Source: Flavobacteriales bacterium (GTDB lineage: Bacteria > Bacteroidota > Bacteroidia > Flavobacteriales > BACL11). Taken from it: DNA of 49,535 nucleotides. The stretch's first letter is position 1; each line of letters starts with the position of its first letter. The stretch covers positions 1-49,535 of the forward strand of contig NZWX01000016.1 in the NCBI GenBank assembly GCA_002697625.1, written 5' to 3'. Shown here one piece after another: positions 8,677-17,343 of this stretch. The notes beneath the pieces are model-generated. The model was not told the DNA's origin and did not search any database. It saw nothing but the letters and a program-made list of their open reading frames with translations. The translations under genes and the position numbers were made by a program.

Positions 8677-10725
8677 CTATTTTTGATCTAATTTTTTCAC
8701 CATAGTTAGTATTGTTGCAAGCATTACTGTTTCTCCTTCGTCATCATATACATCTACCAAGAATTTTACAATACCTTTTGCAATATCATCATCTTCTCTT
8801 TTTTCTTGGCTTATTTTCTCTTTTGCAGTAAAACGAACTCCAACTGTCATCCCGGGATATACAGGTTTTGTAAATCTACATTCATCAATACCATAATTTA
8901 AAAGTACCGGTCCTTTTGCAGGGTCTACAAATAATCCTGCTGCTTTACTCATAATAAAATACCCATGTGCAACACGTTCAGTAAATATCGTTCCATCCAA
9001 AGAATTTTCATCCATATGAGCATAGAATTTATCTCCACTTAGTTCTGCAAAATCTTCAATATTATCTAGTGTTACTAAATGCGTATCCGTAATAACTGTA
9101 TCGCCAATCTCAATTTCCTCAAAATGCTTACGGAAAGTATGAGGACCATCTGTGTTTTGTTCCGCACCAACCTGATATTGCTTAGTAAGTGCTGTAATTG
9201 TAGTAGGATGTCCTTGAATAGCAGTTCTTTGTAAATAATGTTTTATACCTCTAATACCACCCATTTCTTCTCCACCACCTGCTCTACCAGGTCCTCCATG
9301 TGTAAGTAGTGGCATAGGAGAGCCGTGTCCAGTACTTTCCTTGCTACACGCTTCATTTAATACTAGAATTCTACCGTGCATACTAGCTGCTCCTAAAACA
9401 AATTCTTCGGCAATTTTCATGTTATTAGTAACTATAGAACAAACTAAAGAACCTTTACCCATCTTAGCGAGTTCAATTGCTTCATCAATAGTTTTGTAAG
9501 GTATAATAGTAGAAACAGGGCCAAAAGCCTCAACATTATGACAGTCCGTTTTGTTGAAAGGATCATCATTTATAAAGAGGATAGGGGAGATAAATGCTCC
9601 CTTATTTTTATCGGCTCCTGTAACTTCAAATTCTTCTAAATTTCCAAAGATAATATCTTGAGATTGAGCTAATTGTTTTACTTTGTCAGATACTTCTTTT
9701 AGTTGTTCTTTACCTGCCAAACTTCCCATTCTTACCCCTTCTACAGAAGGGTCTCCAATAGTAGTTTTAGAGAGTCTTTTACCAAGACATATCTGTACAT
9801 CTTCCACTAATTTTTCAGGAACAATTATTCTTCTTACCGCAGTACATTTTTGCCCTGCTTTTATTGTCATTTCTTTTTGAACTTCTTTTATAAAAAGATC
9901 AAATTCAGCAGTCCCAGGTACTGCATCTTCTCCTAAAACAGAGCAGTTTAATGAATCAGCTTCCATATTAAAAGAAACTGCTTTTTCTATAAGTCTTGGA
10001 TTTGATTTTAACATCTTTCCAGTTAAGGCACTTCCTGTAAAGGTAACAATATCTCCTGTTTCTACATTGTTAATTATTCCTCTAGCACTACCACAAATCA
10101 ATTGTAAACTACCTTTTGGTAAAATTTCAGAATCAACAATTTCACGTACCATCATTTCTGTAAGAAAACAAGTTAGAGTTGCTGGTTTTACAATCGCAGG
10201 AACACCTGCCATTAAATTCACTGCAATTTTTTCTAGCATTCCCCAAATCGGAAAGTTAAAGGCATTAATATGAATAGCAACTCCTTGTTTTGGTGTCATT
10301 ATATGATGACCAATAAAAGTTCCATTTTTAGATAGAGGAGCCATTTCTCCTTCTACATGATATGGCAAATCTGGAAATTGTTTTCTGAGTGATGCATTTG
10401 TAAAAACATTACCAATACCACCTTCAATATCAATCCATGAATCAATTTTTGTAGCTCCAGTTTTTGCGCTTAAAGCATAGAATTTATTTTTTATAGAATG
10501 TAAATGAAGAGCCAGTGCCTTTAACATCAATCCTCTTTCCTGAAAAGTCATTTTTCTTAGTGCTGGACCTCCAGTCATTCTAGCGTAATCCATTATTTTA
10601 GAAAAATCTAATCCTTTTGATGAAGCGGTACCAATTTGTTCTCCAGTTATTGCATTAAAAAGAGGAGTTCCTTCTCCATCTCCCTTTATCCAATTTCCTA
10701 ATACGTAATTCTCGTAATTTCTCAT
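8677..10725 (-). CDS. paaZ: PaaZ, oxepin-CoA hydrolase / semialdehyde dehydrogenase
   Basis: Bifunctional enzyme of phenylacetate degradation. Its C-terminal MaoC-type hydratase opens the oxepin-CoA ring, and its N-terminal aldehyde dehydrogenase oxidises the resulting semialdehyde. The dehydrogenase half shows FTGSALTGKML and the catalytic Cys in KAGQKCTAVRRI. The hydratase half (about residue 530 on) shows FAELSGDKFYAHMDE and ERVAHGYFIMS. I chose the ATG at 10725 because it overlaps the paaY stop as ATGA. This gives 682 residues, almost the length of the E. coli enzyme; an upstream in-frame ATG at 10740 would add five residues. Translation is probably coupled to paaY. Confidence 0.96.
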   Translation of the reverse strand: MRNYENYVLGNWIKGDGEGTPLFNAITGEQIGTASSKGLDFSKIMDYARMTGGPALRKMTFQERGLMLKALALHLHSIKNKFYALSAKTGATKIDSWIDIEGGIGNVFTNASLRKQFPDLPYHVEGEMAPLSKNGTFIGHHIMTPKQGVAIHINAFNFPIWGMLEKIAVNLMAGVPAIVKPATLTCFLTEMMVREIVDSEILPKGSLQLICGSARGIINNVETGDIVTFTGSALTGKMLKSNPRLIEKAVSFNMEADSLNCSVLGEDAVPGTAEFDLFIKEVQKEMTIKAGQKCTAVRRIIVPEKLVEDVQICLGKRLSKTTIGDPSVEGVRMGSLAGKEQLKEVSDKVKQLAQSQDIIFGNLEEFEVTGADKNKGAFISPILFINDDPFNKTDCHNVEAFGPVSTIIPYKTIDEAIELAKMGKGSLVCSIVTNNMKIAEEFVLGAASMHGRILVLNEACSKESTGHGSPMPLLTHGGPGRAGGGEEMGGIRGIKHYLQRTAIQGHPTTITALTKQYQVGAEQNTDGPHTFRKHFEEIEIGDTVITDTHLVTLDNIEDFAELSGDKFYAHMDENSLDGTIFTERVAHGYFIMSKAAGLFVDPAKGPVLLNYGIDECRFTKPVYPGMTVGVRFTAKEKISQEKREDDDIAKGIVKFLVDVYDDEGETVMLATILTMVKKLDQK

Positions 10726-11315
10726 TTTGTGTTTTTCCAAGTGTCAAAAGTTATTTTTTGTTTTTCTTTTCTATTTTTTTCTGTTTCAGCAAGTGGAGTA
10801 CATTCTTTCATTAATTCCTTACATTCTTTGGGTAATTCCTGATACAATTCCGTTCCTTTTGTTTTCCATGTAATCATATCATCAGAAACATCTCCTTTTA
10901 TTTGTGCCGGATTTCCTACAACAATCTTTCTATTTGGTATTTGCATTTCCCCTTTGACAAAACAAAGAGCTCCCACAATACATTCATCTCCTACTTTTGA
11001 ATCATCCATAATTACTGCATTCATTCCAATCATAGTGTTTTTTCCAATATCAGCTCCATGAATGATAGCTCCATGACCAATGTGTGCGTTTTCTTGTAAT
11101 AATACATCTTTCCCAGGGAAAATATGAATGATACAATTGTCTTGCACATTACATCCATCTTTAATTGTAATTTGTCCCCAATCACCCCTTAAACTAGCTC
11201 CAGGTCCGATATATACATCTTTTCCAATAATTACATTCCCAATTATTGTTGCTTCTTTATGTACAAAAGAAGTAGGGTGTATTACGGGTTTATATCCGTT
11301 AAATTCGTAAATCAT
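10722..11315 (-). CDS. paaY: PaaY, hexapeptide-repeat (gamma-carbonic-anhydrase-like) protein
   Basis: 197 residues, the usual PaaY length. The left-handed beta-helix repeats are visible (TIIGNVIIGKDVYIGPGASL, then NAHIGHGAIIHGADIGKNTM), with His residues in the places used for metal binding in gamma-carbonic anhydrases. PaaY proteins are thioesterases that remove dead-end CoA esters in the phenylacetate pathway. The C-terminal helix (about 165-197) is Lys/Glu-rich. Its TGA stop overlaps the paaZ ATG; the 62-aa membrane-protein gene lies 7 bases upstream. Confidence 0.93.
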   Translation of the reverse strand: MIYEFNGYKPVIHPTSFVHKEATIIGNVIIGKDVYIGPGASLRGDWGQITIKDGCNVQDNCIIHIFPGKDVLLQENAHIGHGAIIHGADIGKNTMIGMNAVIMDDSKVGDECIVGALCFVKGEMQIPNRKIVVGNPAQIKGDVSDDMITWKTKGTELYQELPKECKELMKECTPLAETEKNRKEKQKITFDTWKNTK

Positions 11316-11322
11316 CTTATTA

Positions 11323-11511
11323 TTATTTATTGGAAATCACTCTTGTTAAACAATAAAAATAGGAAACAACTAAAATAGATAAATAAATCCACCATGGAGC
11401 TTCTGTTAGATATGGAAATTGTTTAGTAAACATTAATGTTAATGAGATCATATAAAATTTGATTCCTAATTTATGTGGAAAATCTGCTTTATGACGTAAA
11501 TAACTTTTCAT
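11323..11511 (-). CDS. Small membrane protein inside the paa operon
   Basis: 62 residues, with two hydrophobic segments (about 17-30 and 42-56: FYMISLTLMF and WWIYLSILVVSYFYCL) separated by a short loop with the sequence KQFPYLTEAPWW. A basic N-terminus (MKSYLRHKADFPHK) suggests a cytoplasmic start. It sits with 7-base gaps between paaI and paaY, in the same direction, so it is very likely translated as part of the operon. I do not recognise the family. It could help uptake or membrane location of pathway enzymes, but nothing in the sequence proves a role. Confidence 0.7.
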   Translation of the reverse strand: MKSYLRHKADFPHKLGIKFYMISLTLMFTKQFPYLTEAPWWIYLSILVVSYFYCLTRVISNK

Positions 11512-11518
11512 ATTATAT

Positions 11519-11938
11519 TTATTGATTTGGAAACCACTCTTTTTCAGTACGGTATACCGTTCCTTTAAAGTGAGCTATTTCTATATTATCTTGGTTTGTA
11601 ATTGATATATCATACATAGCTGTCTTATTAGTGTTATCAATTCCTTTTGATGTCGCTGTAAGAATGTCCCCACTCTCTACTTTTTTAGTGTGAGCAATGG
11701 ATGTTTCAATAGAGAGAGATTGAATACCATCAGAATTTGCAGCAAAAGCTAAACAACTATCCGCTAATGAATATGAAATTCCACCATGAGCAATATTAAA
11801 TCCATTAGTCATTTCATCTCTTACTTTCATCTGAAGTTTACAGAAGCCTTCTGAAATTTCTAAAACTTCAATACCTAACCATTGACTAAAAGCGTCACCA
11901 TTCATCATTTTTTTTACCACCTTTCTTGCTAAACTCAT
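11519..11938 (-). CDS. paaI: PaaI, phenylacetyl-CoA pathway thioesterase
   Basis: 139 residues, hot-dog fold of the PaaI class. The catalytic signature is NIAHGGISYSLADSCLAFA (HGG plus the following Asp). PaaI hydrolyses hydroxylated phenylacetyl-CoA intermediates and so rescues trapped CoA. The gene overlaps paaH by one base (TAATG at 11936-11940), implying coupled translation, and is followed 7 bases later by the small membrane-protein gene. Confidence 0.93.
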   Translation of the reverse strand: MSLARKVVKKMMNGDAFSQWLGIEVLEISEGFCKLQMKVRDEMTNGFNIAHGGISYSLADSCLAFAANSDGIQSLSIETSIAHTKKVESGDILTATSKGIDNTNKTAMYDISITNQDNIEIAHFKGTVYRTEKEWFPNQ

Positions 11939-13086
11939 TAGTAAAATGTTTTGTTTTCTTTTACCATTCTCCTTAGCAGAGGAGATGGTCTGTATCTATC
12001 TTCTCCATATTCAGAGTATAACTCTTCTAATTGATTTAAAACGTTGCTTAATCCCAACTCATCAGCCCAAGATAGTAAACCTTTAGGATAATTTACTCCT
12101 TTTGTCATAGCTAAGTCAATATCTTCTTTAGAAGCAATATTTAAGAAAAGAGCATCTGTAGCTTCATTAATTAACATAGATAAGACACGCCATAATATTT
12201 GTTTCCCTAAATCTCTATCCTCATTTGCTTTTGGAAATTCAGAGTTGTAGTCATAATAGCCTCTTCCAGATTTTCTTCCTAAAAAACCGGCTTCCATCAT
12301 TCTTTTCTGCGTGAATGAAGGCTTATATCTAGGGTCGAAATAGAAGGATGTAAACACAGATTCCGTAACAGTATAATTTATGTCATTTCCAATATAATCC
12401 ATTAATTCAAATGGTCCCATTCTAAATCCTCCTATTTCCTTTAATGCCCAATCTATAGTAGCAAAATCTGTAATACCTTCTTCATAAATTCTAAGTGCTT
12501 CTCCATAAAAAGGCCTAGCAACTCTGTTGACTATAAATCCAGGTGTATCTTTTACTATTACCGTAACTTTTCCCCATTCATCAATTATTGATTTTGCAGC
12601 ATTTAAGGTTTTGTCTGAAGTTTGTACTGCAGGAATAATTTCTACAAGTGGCATCAGAGGTGCTGGGTTGAAAAAATGAATTCCGACAACCCTTTTTGCA
12701 TTTTTACAAGCTCCCGCTATAGAAGCTATGGATAATGATGAAGTGTTGGAGGAGATAATACAATCTTCTGAAACTAAATTCTCAATTTTAGAAAATATTT
12801 TTTGTTTTATTTTTAAATTTTCAATGATAGCTTCAATTACTAGTCCACTGTCTTTTATGTCTTCTAATTTTTCTGAGAAATTAATTCTATTTATGATATT
12901 TTCTTTTTCTTCAGATGAAATCCTTTCTTTTTCTACAAGACGATTTAAAATTTTCTCTAGACTAGTTTTTGCATTTTCAATAGATCCTTCAAAAGAATCG
13001 TACAAACAAACTTCATGTCCTTTTGTAGATGCTATTTGAGCAATTCCGGTTCCCATAGTTCCCGCACCTATTACGCTAATTTTCAT
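11938..13086 (-). CDS. paaH: PaaH, 3-hydroxyacyl-CoA dehydrogenase
   Basis: 382 residues. The NAD-binding start is ISVIGAGTMGTGIAQIAS. The catalytic region has ISSNTSSLSIASIA and GIHFFNPAPLMPLVEIIP (catalytic His). FVNRVARPFYGEAL and two C-terminal helical domains follow. It oxidises 3-hydroxyadipyl-CoA in the lower phenylacetate pathway. It is shorter than E. coli PaaH (about 475) but longer than simple butyryl-type dehydrogenases, with a duplicated C-terminal domain (second copy from about 290). It follows paaD after a 49-base gap and overlaps paaI. Confidence 0.92.
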   Translation of the reverse strand: MKISVIGAGTMGTGIAQIASTKGHEVCLYDSFEGSIENAKTSLEKILNRLVEKERISSEEKENIINRINFSEKLEDIKDSGLVIEAIIENLKIKQKIFSKIENLVSEDCIISSNTSSLSIASIAGACKNAKRVVGIHFFNPAPLMPLVEIIPAVQTSDKTLNAAKSIIDEWGKVTVIVKDTPGFIVNRVARPFYGEALRIYEEGITDFATIDWALKEIGGFRMGPFELMDYIGNDINYTVTESVFTSFYFDPRYKPSFTQKRMMEAGFLGRKSGRGYYDYNSEFPKANEDRDLGKQILWRVLSMLINEATDALFLNIASKEDIDLAMTKGVNYPKGLLSWADELGLSNVLNQLEELYSEYGEDRYRPSPLLRRMVKENKTFY

Positions 13087-13135
13087 TTAAGATAAATATA
13101 AGATTAATACGCTAAAATAATAAATTCATACGAGT

Positions 13136-13588
13136 TTAGATACACTTAAAGTGTTCGAACGGTTCTAAACAATCATTACAGCTATGAAATGATTTGCAAG
13201 CAGTAGATCCAAAATCACTAATTGTAGTAGTAGAGGTAGATTTACATTGAGGACAAATAACAGTTTTAGAAGGTGGTGAGATCCCGTATTTTAGTAATTT
13301 TTCTTTCGTTTTTTCTGTCATCCAATCTGTTGTCCATGCTGGAGAGTAAATTAATTTTAACTCAAAATTATCAACTCCATTATTTGTTAAACAAGTCTTT
13401 ATATCATCCTGAAATGTTTTCACTGCAGGACACCCAGAATAGGTAGGGGTGATTGAAATTAAATAGGAATCATTAATAAACTCAATATTTCTGATAACTC
13501 CAAGTTCTACTACCGAAATTACAGGTATTTCAGGATCTGGAACAGTGTTTAATAATTCCCAAATTTTATCTGTATTACCATTTAGCAT
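13136..13588 (-). CDS. paaD: PaaD, phenylacetyl-CoA epoxidase accessory protein (MIP18 family)
   Basis: 150 residues. The N-terminal ~95 residues are a MIP18/DUF59 domain (VPDPEIPVISVVELGVIRN, then SGCPAVKTF). The C-terminal part is a Cys-rich zinc-ribbon-like domain with CPQCKS and CNDCLEPFEHFKC. PaaD is needed to mature the epoxidase, probably by iron or iron-sulfur delivery. It overlaps the paaC end by 14 bases. Confidence 0.94.
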   Translation of the reverse strand: MLNGNTDKIWELLNTVPDPEIPVISVVELGVIRNIEFINDSYLISITPTYSGCPAVKTFQDDIKTCLTNNGVDNFELKLIYSPAWTTDWMTEKTKEKLLKYGISPPSKTVICPQCKSTSTTTISDFGSTACKSFHSCNDCLEPFEHFKCI

Positions 13589-14318
13589 CAGGATACGCTC
13601 TAGGTAAATATTGCATTTCAGAAAGTAAATGGCCTAAATGTTCAGTATGTATCCCTCTTTTACTACCAGTTTGCATGTATCCATCTTTAGGTCTAATTAG
13701 TTTAGATTCTGATAATGTCGTGTTTATTATTTTGTTCCAATCTTCTTTTATAGATAAATTATTTACTCCTAAACCAGATTTACTTATCTCGGTATCTACT
13801 TTATCCATTTCAAAAAATTCTCCCGTAAACTGCCATAAAGAATTTAAGGACTCCTGAATTTTTTTATTGCTTTCTTCAGTACCATCTCCGAGTCTAACCA
13901 TCCAGCTTCTAGAGTGTTTTAGGTGATATTTTACTTCTTTCAATGATTTTGCTGCAAGAGCAGAAAGTTTTTCATTTTTACTTCCAGAAAGTTTGGTATA
14001 GAACAAAAAGTTAAATGCTGAAGTTAAAAATAACTTTACTATAGTATCTCCAAAATGACCATTTGGTTGTTCTGTTATTTTAAAATTAAAAAACTCTCTT
14101 TCATTTCTTTTAAACGCAAAATCATCTACAGTTTTATTTCCATCTAGTTCTGAAACGTATTCTAAAAATCCATTTGCTTGACCAAATAAATCTAGTGATA
14201 TATTTGAAATTGCAATATCCTCTTCTAGTGTCGGTCCTTTTGAGCACCATTCAGATAATCTTTGTGCGGAAATTAAAGAACTGTCTGCGATTCGTAATGT
14301 ATAATCTAATAAACTCAT
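13575..14318 (-). CDS. paaC: PaaC, structural subunit of phenylacetyl-CoA epoxidase
   Basis: 247 residues, matching the E. coli subunit. The helical ferritin-like fold is recognisable (LGQANGFLEYVSEL, AAKSLKEVKYHLKHSRSWMV, REFFNF). PaaC pairs with the catalytic PaaA and is known to be catalytically inert. It ends in TEHLGHLLSEMQYLPRAYPD, characteristic of the family. It lies 3 bases after paaB and overlaps paaD. Confidence 0.95.
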   Translation of the reverse strand: MSLLDYTLRIADSSLISAQRLSEWCSKGPTLEEDIAISNISLDLFGQANGFLEYVSELDGNKTVDDFAFKRNEREFFNFKITEQPNGHFGDTIVKLFLTSAFNFLFYTKLSGSKNEKLSALAAKSLKEVKYHLKHSRSWMVRLGDGTEESNKKIQESLNSLWQFTGEFFEMDKVDTEISKSGLGVNNLSIKEDWNKIINTTLSESKLIRPKDGYMQTGSKRGIHTEHLGHLLSEMQYLPRAYPDAKW

Positions 14319-14321
14319 TTA

Positions 14322-14606
14322 TTATATGTGTTTTGCTCCATCTGGCATATTGTAGAATGTAGGGTGTCTGTACATTTTATCATTAGACGGATCAAAAAAA
14401 GCTTCTCCATCTTCAGATTCTGACGAAACAATGTACTTAGATTTTACTACCCAAATACAACTTCCTTCATTTCTTCTAGTATATAAATCTCTTGCATTTT
14501 GTAGCGCAAGTTCTTTATCTGTTGCATGTACATTTCCGACATGCTTGTGCGCTAAACCATTTTTACTTTGTATAAATACTTCCCATACTTCTGTACTGTC
14601 TTCCAT
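14322..14606 (-). CDS. paaB: PaaB, phenylacetyl-CoA epoxidase subunit
   Basis: 94 residues, standard length. Family hallmarks are WEVFIQSKNGLAHKHVGNVH, ALQNARDLYTRRNEG and SIWVV-type 'SCIWVVKSKYI'. PaaB links the PaaA-PaaC dimers in the epoxidase complex. It lies between paaA (11-base gap) and paaC (3-base gap). Confidence 0.95.
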   Translation of the reverse strand: MEDSTEVWEVFIQSKNGLAHKHVGNVHATDKELALQNARDLYTRRNEGSCIWVVKSKYIVSSESEDGEAFFDPSNDKMYRHPTFYNMPDGAKHI

Positions 14607-14617
14607 CCTTTATTTTT

Positions 14618-15544
14618 TTAATTTTTTACTAAGTTCTTTTGTTTATCTGAATATGCTTTAGCAGCTTTTCTTACCCATTTTCCATCATCATGTGCTTTTT
14701 TATGATGGTCGAGTCTCTGTTTGTTACATGGTCCATTACCATTTACAACATCCCAAAATTCATCCCAATCCATTTCTCCAAAATCATAATGACCTCTTTC
14801 CTCATTCCATTTTAAGTCAGGATCAGGTATTGTTAATCCTATTATTTCTGCTTGATGAACAGTTTTGTCTATAAAACTTTGTCTTAGTTCATCATTAGTT
14901 TGCCTTTTTATTTTCCACTTCATAGCATTTCCTGTTCTAGGAGAGTCTCCATCATGAGGGCCAAACATCATAATAGAAGGCCACCAAAACCTGTTTAATG
15001 CGTCTTGAGCCATTTCTTTTTGTTCAGGAGTTCCATTTGCCATTTCTGACATTATTTCATAACCTTGTCTTTGATGAAAGGATTCTTCTTTGCAAATTTT
15101 TACCATTCCTCTTGAATAGGGTCCATAAGATGTTCGTTGTAAAGAAACTTGATTTACAATAGCTGCTCCATCAACAAGCCACCCGACAGCTCCCATATCA
15201 GCCCAGCTTAATGTTGGGTAGTTAAATATAGAAGAGTATTTAGCTTTTCCTTCATGTAGTTGTTGTATTAACTCTTGTCTGCTTATTCCTAAAGTTTCAC
15301 AAGCAGAATACAAATATAATCCATGCCCCGCTTCATCTTGAACTTTAGCAAGTAAAATCATTTTAGCTCTTAGGGATGGAGCTCTACTTATCCAATTTCC
15401 TTCAGGCTGCATTCCTATTATCTCTGAATGAGCATGTTGAGAAATCTGTCGGATTAGATGTTTTCTATAGGCTTCAGGCATCCAATCTTTAGGTTCAATT
15501 TTTTTCTCTGCATCTATTTTTTCTTGAAACTTTTCTTTACTCAT
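14618..15544 (-). CDS. paaA: PaaA, catalytic subunit of phenylacetyl-CoA epoxidase
   Basis: 308 residues, one shorter than the E. coli protein. It is the diiron oxygenase subunit that converts phenylacetyl-CoA to its 1,2-epoxide. Iron-ligand helices are visible: [18 protein letters not shown] and [15 protein letters not shown]. It is the first gene of the leftward operon; a -7 box (15566-15573) lies 22 bases upstream and the region up to paaE is shared with a divergent promoter. The assignment is certain. Confidence 0.97.
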   Translation of the reverse strand: MSKEKFQEKIDAEKKIEPKDWMPEAYRKHLIRQISQHAHSEIIGMQPEGNWISRAPSLRAKMILLAKVQDEAGHGLYLYSACETLGISRQELIQQLHEGKAKYSSIFNYPTLSWADMGAVGWLVDGAAIVNQVSLQRTSYGPYSRGMVKICKEESFHQRQGYEIMSEMANGTPEQKEMAQDALNRFWWPSIMMFGPHDGDSPRTGNAMKWKIKRQTNDELRQSFIDKTVHQAEIIGLTIPDPDLKWNEERGHYDFGEMDWDEFWDVVNGNGPCNKQRLDHHKKAHDDGKWVRKAAKAYSDKQKNLVKN

Positions 15545-15565
15545 ATTTTTAAGAATTAATTATTG

Positions 15566-15573
15566 CAAATTTA
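15566..15573 (-). promoter_or_regulatory. -7 box (TAAATTTG) for the paaABCDHI... operon
   Basis: Exact TAnnTTTG on the minus strand, 22 bases before the paaA ATG. The divergent paaE box is at 15638-15645; the ~65 bases between them are the likely site of shared control. No regulator gene of the PaaX or PaaR type is in the window. Confidence 0.6.
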
Positions 15574-15637
15574 TTAAAATCTCTTTACAGATTTGCGGAT
15601 ATTTATGATAAAATAAAGTTCATTATTTATAAAATGA

Positions 15638-15645
15638 TATTTTTG
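15638..15645 (+). promoter_or_regulatory. -7 box (TATTTTTG) for paaE
   Basis: Exact TAnnTTTG, 19 bases before the ATG at 15664. It lies inside the stretch that would be coding if the earlier ATG at 15634 were used, which supports 15664 as the true start. Confidence 0.6.
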
Positions 15646-15663
15646 CAGAAATTATATTATAAA

Positions 15664-16683
15664 ATGAGAAAATTATATCCTTTAAAAATCAGTAAAATTA
15701 ACCAACTAACAACTGATGCTGTTGAACTTATTTTTGATGTTCCTGAAAATATGAAGTCAGTATTTAAATTTACTGCAGGACAATATATTACTATTTGTAC
15801 CAGTATTGAAAATAATGATGTTAGAAGAGCTTATTCCTTATGTGGTGATCCGAATTCAGAAGAAATTGCTGTCGGAGTAAAGAGGGTAGAAGGTGGAATA
15901 ATGTCAAGCTTTTTAACGCAAGATGTTAAAGTAGGTGATGTATTGAATGTAATGCCTCCACAAGGGTCTTTCTGTTTGGAAAATGAAAAAAATATTATTG
16001 GTATTTGTGCTGGAAGCGGTATTACTCCAATATTGAGTATGATAAAATCGACTTCTTCTAAGTTTACTTTAGTTTATGGGAACAAAACACAAAGTTCAAC
16101 TATGTTTCAGCAAGAACTAAATAATATGAATGTCAAATCTCATTACACTTATTCCAGAGAAAAAGTTGAGGGATGTTTTAATTCCAGAATTGATAAAAAT
16201 TTACTTTCTAAACTTTCTGAAAATGAGTTATTCTTAAATGCGGACGGGTATTACATTTGTGGTCCCGGTGAAATGATTGATGTTGTAGAAGAGTTTTTGT
16301 TAGAAAGAGGTGTGGATAAGAATAAAATTAAGTTTGAAAGATTTACCGCTAGTACGAAGAAAAATGATTCTGAATTTGTAGAGACAGAACAAGAGGATCT
16401 AATTAGCAATATCACTATAATTATAGATGGAGATGAATTTGAATATGAATTACCTTCAAAAGGGGAGAGTATTTTAGACTCTGCAATGAATGAGGGAGCA
16501 GATGTTCCGTTTTCCTGTAAGGGAGGAGTTTGTTGTACCTGTAAAGCAAAAGTGATGGAAGGTAAAGTTGTTATGACAGAAAATTACGCATTGTCAGAAG
16601 AAGAAGTAGCAGAAGGGTTTATATTAACTTGTAAATCGCACCCTGCTTCAGGGAATATTGTAGTGGATTTTGATGAGATGTAA
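15664..16683 (+). CDS. paaE: PaaE, reductase of the phenylacetyl-CoA epoxidase
   Basis: 339 residues from the ATG at 15664. It feeds electrons from NADPH to PaaA. The N-terminal FAD domain shows RRAYSLCGDP and GGIMSSFL; the nucleotide-binding domain shows GICAGSGITPILSMI and YYICGPGEMID; the C-terminal plant-type ferredoxin has the cluster-binding CKGGVCCTC plus a fourth Cys in ILTCKSHP. An upstream in-frame ATG at 15634 was rejected because it lies before the predicted promoter. It is divergent from paaA; in many bacteria paaE follows paaD in the same operon. Its stop codon abuts that of the convergent DUF4159 gene with no base between. Confidence 0.96.
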   Translation: MRKLYPLKISKINQLTTDAVELIFDVPENMKSVFKFTAGQYITICTSIENNDVRRAYSLCGDPNSEEIAVGVKRVEGGIMSSFLTQDVKVGDVLNVMPPQGSFCLENEKNIIGICAGSGITPILSMIKSTSSKFTLVYGNKTQSSTMFQQELNNMNVKSHYTYSREKVEGCFNSRIDKNLLSKLSENELFLNADGYYICGPGEMIDVVEEFLLERGVDKNKIKFERFTASTKKNDSEFVETEQEDLISNITIIIDGDEFEYELPSKGESILDSAMNEGADVPFSCKGGVCCTCKAKVMEGKVVMTENYALSEEEVAEGFILTCKSHPASGNIVVDFDEM

Positions 16684-17340
16684 TTAATCCTTTCGATTAA
16701 AAACAAACTGAATAATATTCGCTCCCATTTTAAGAGCTTTTAATCTTGTTTCCTCAGTGTTATTATGAACTTCTTGGTCTTCCCATCCGTCTCCTAAATC
16801 TGTTTCGTAAGAATACAACAGAACTAAAACTCCATCTATAAATATTCCGAAAGCTTGTGGGTTTTTCTTGTCGTGTTCGTGTATTTTTGGTAAACCATTG
16901 TTGAAACTGTACTTCTGATTAAAGATTGAGTGAGTTGTGGGAATTTCGATCAACTCATTATTAGGGAATACTTTTTTAAGTTCAGACCTTACAAAAGGAT
17001 CCATTCCATAATTATCATCAATATGAAGAAAACCTCCAGAAAGTAAGTATTTTCTTAGATTTTCGGCTTCCTGACTAGAGAACACTACATTTCCATGTCC
17101 TGTCATATGAATAAAAGGATGGTTAAATACTTCTATACTTCCTACTTCTACAATTGCAATATCTTTTTTAATATTTGTGTTTATGTTTTCGTTGCAGAAC
17201 GAAATTAAATTTGGTAAAGAAGTAGGATTTGAGTACCAATCCCCACCACCGTTGTATTTTAGAACAGCTAACTGATAGGTGTTTTGACCCATTGATGACA
17301 GAGGAAGAAAAAATAATAATATAAATAATTTTCTAATCAT
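16684..17340 (-). CDS. DUF4159 secreted protein
   Basis: 218 residues with a signal peptide (MIRKLFILLFFLPLSSMGQ). The family pattern is clear: 'LAVLKYNGGGDWYSNPTSL', 'HPFIHMTGHGNVVFSSQEA', 'LRKYLLSGGFLHIDDNYGMD' and 'DLGDGWEDQEVHNN'. It resembles a glutamine-amidotransferase-like or ThuA-like fold of unknown activity, common in Bacteroidota. It follows rsmE after 3 bases and probably shares its transcript. The function is not known. Confidence 0.87.
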   Translation of the reverse strand: MIRKLFILLFFLPLSSMGQNTYQLAVLKYNGGGDWYSNPTSLPNLISFCNENINTNIKKDIAIVEVGSIEVFNHPFIHMTGHGNVVFSSQEAENLRKYLLSGGFLHIDDNYGMDPFVRSELKKVFPNNELIEIPTTHSIFNQKYSFNNGLPKIHEHDKKNPQAFGIFIDGVLVLLYSYETDLGDGWEDQEVHNNTEETRLKALKMGANIIQFVFNRKD

Positions 17341-17343
17341 GAT

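Noticed and set aside
15574..15637. Imperfect A/T inverted repeats between paaA and paaE as a regulator operator
   Set aside because: Repeats of ATAAA/TTTAT are expected by chance in such AT-rich DNA; no strong palindrome stands out.
15634..15663. Ten extra residues at the paaE start
   Set aside because: The -7 box at 15638-15645 lies within it, so this ATG would not be on the transcript.
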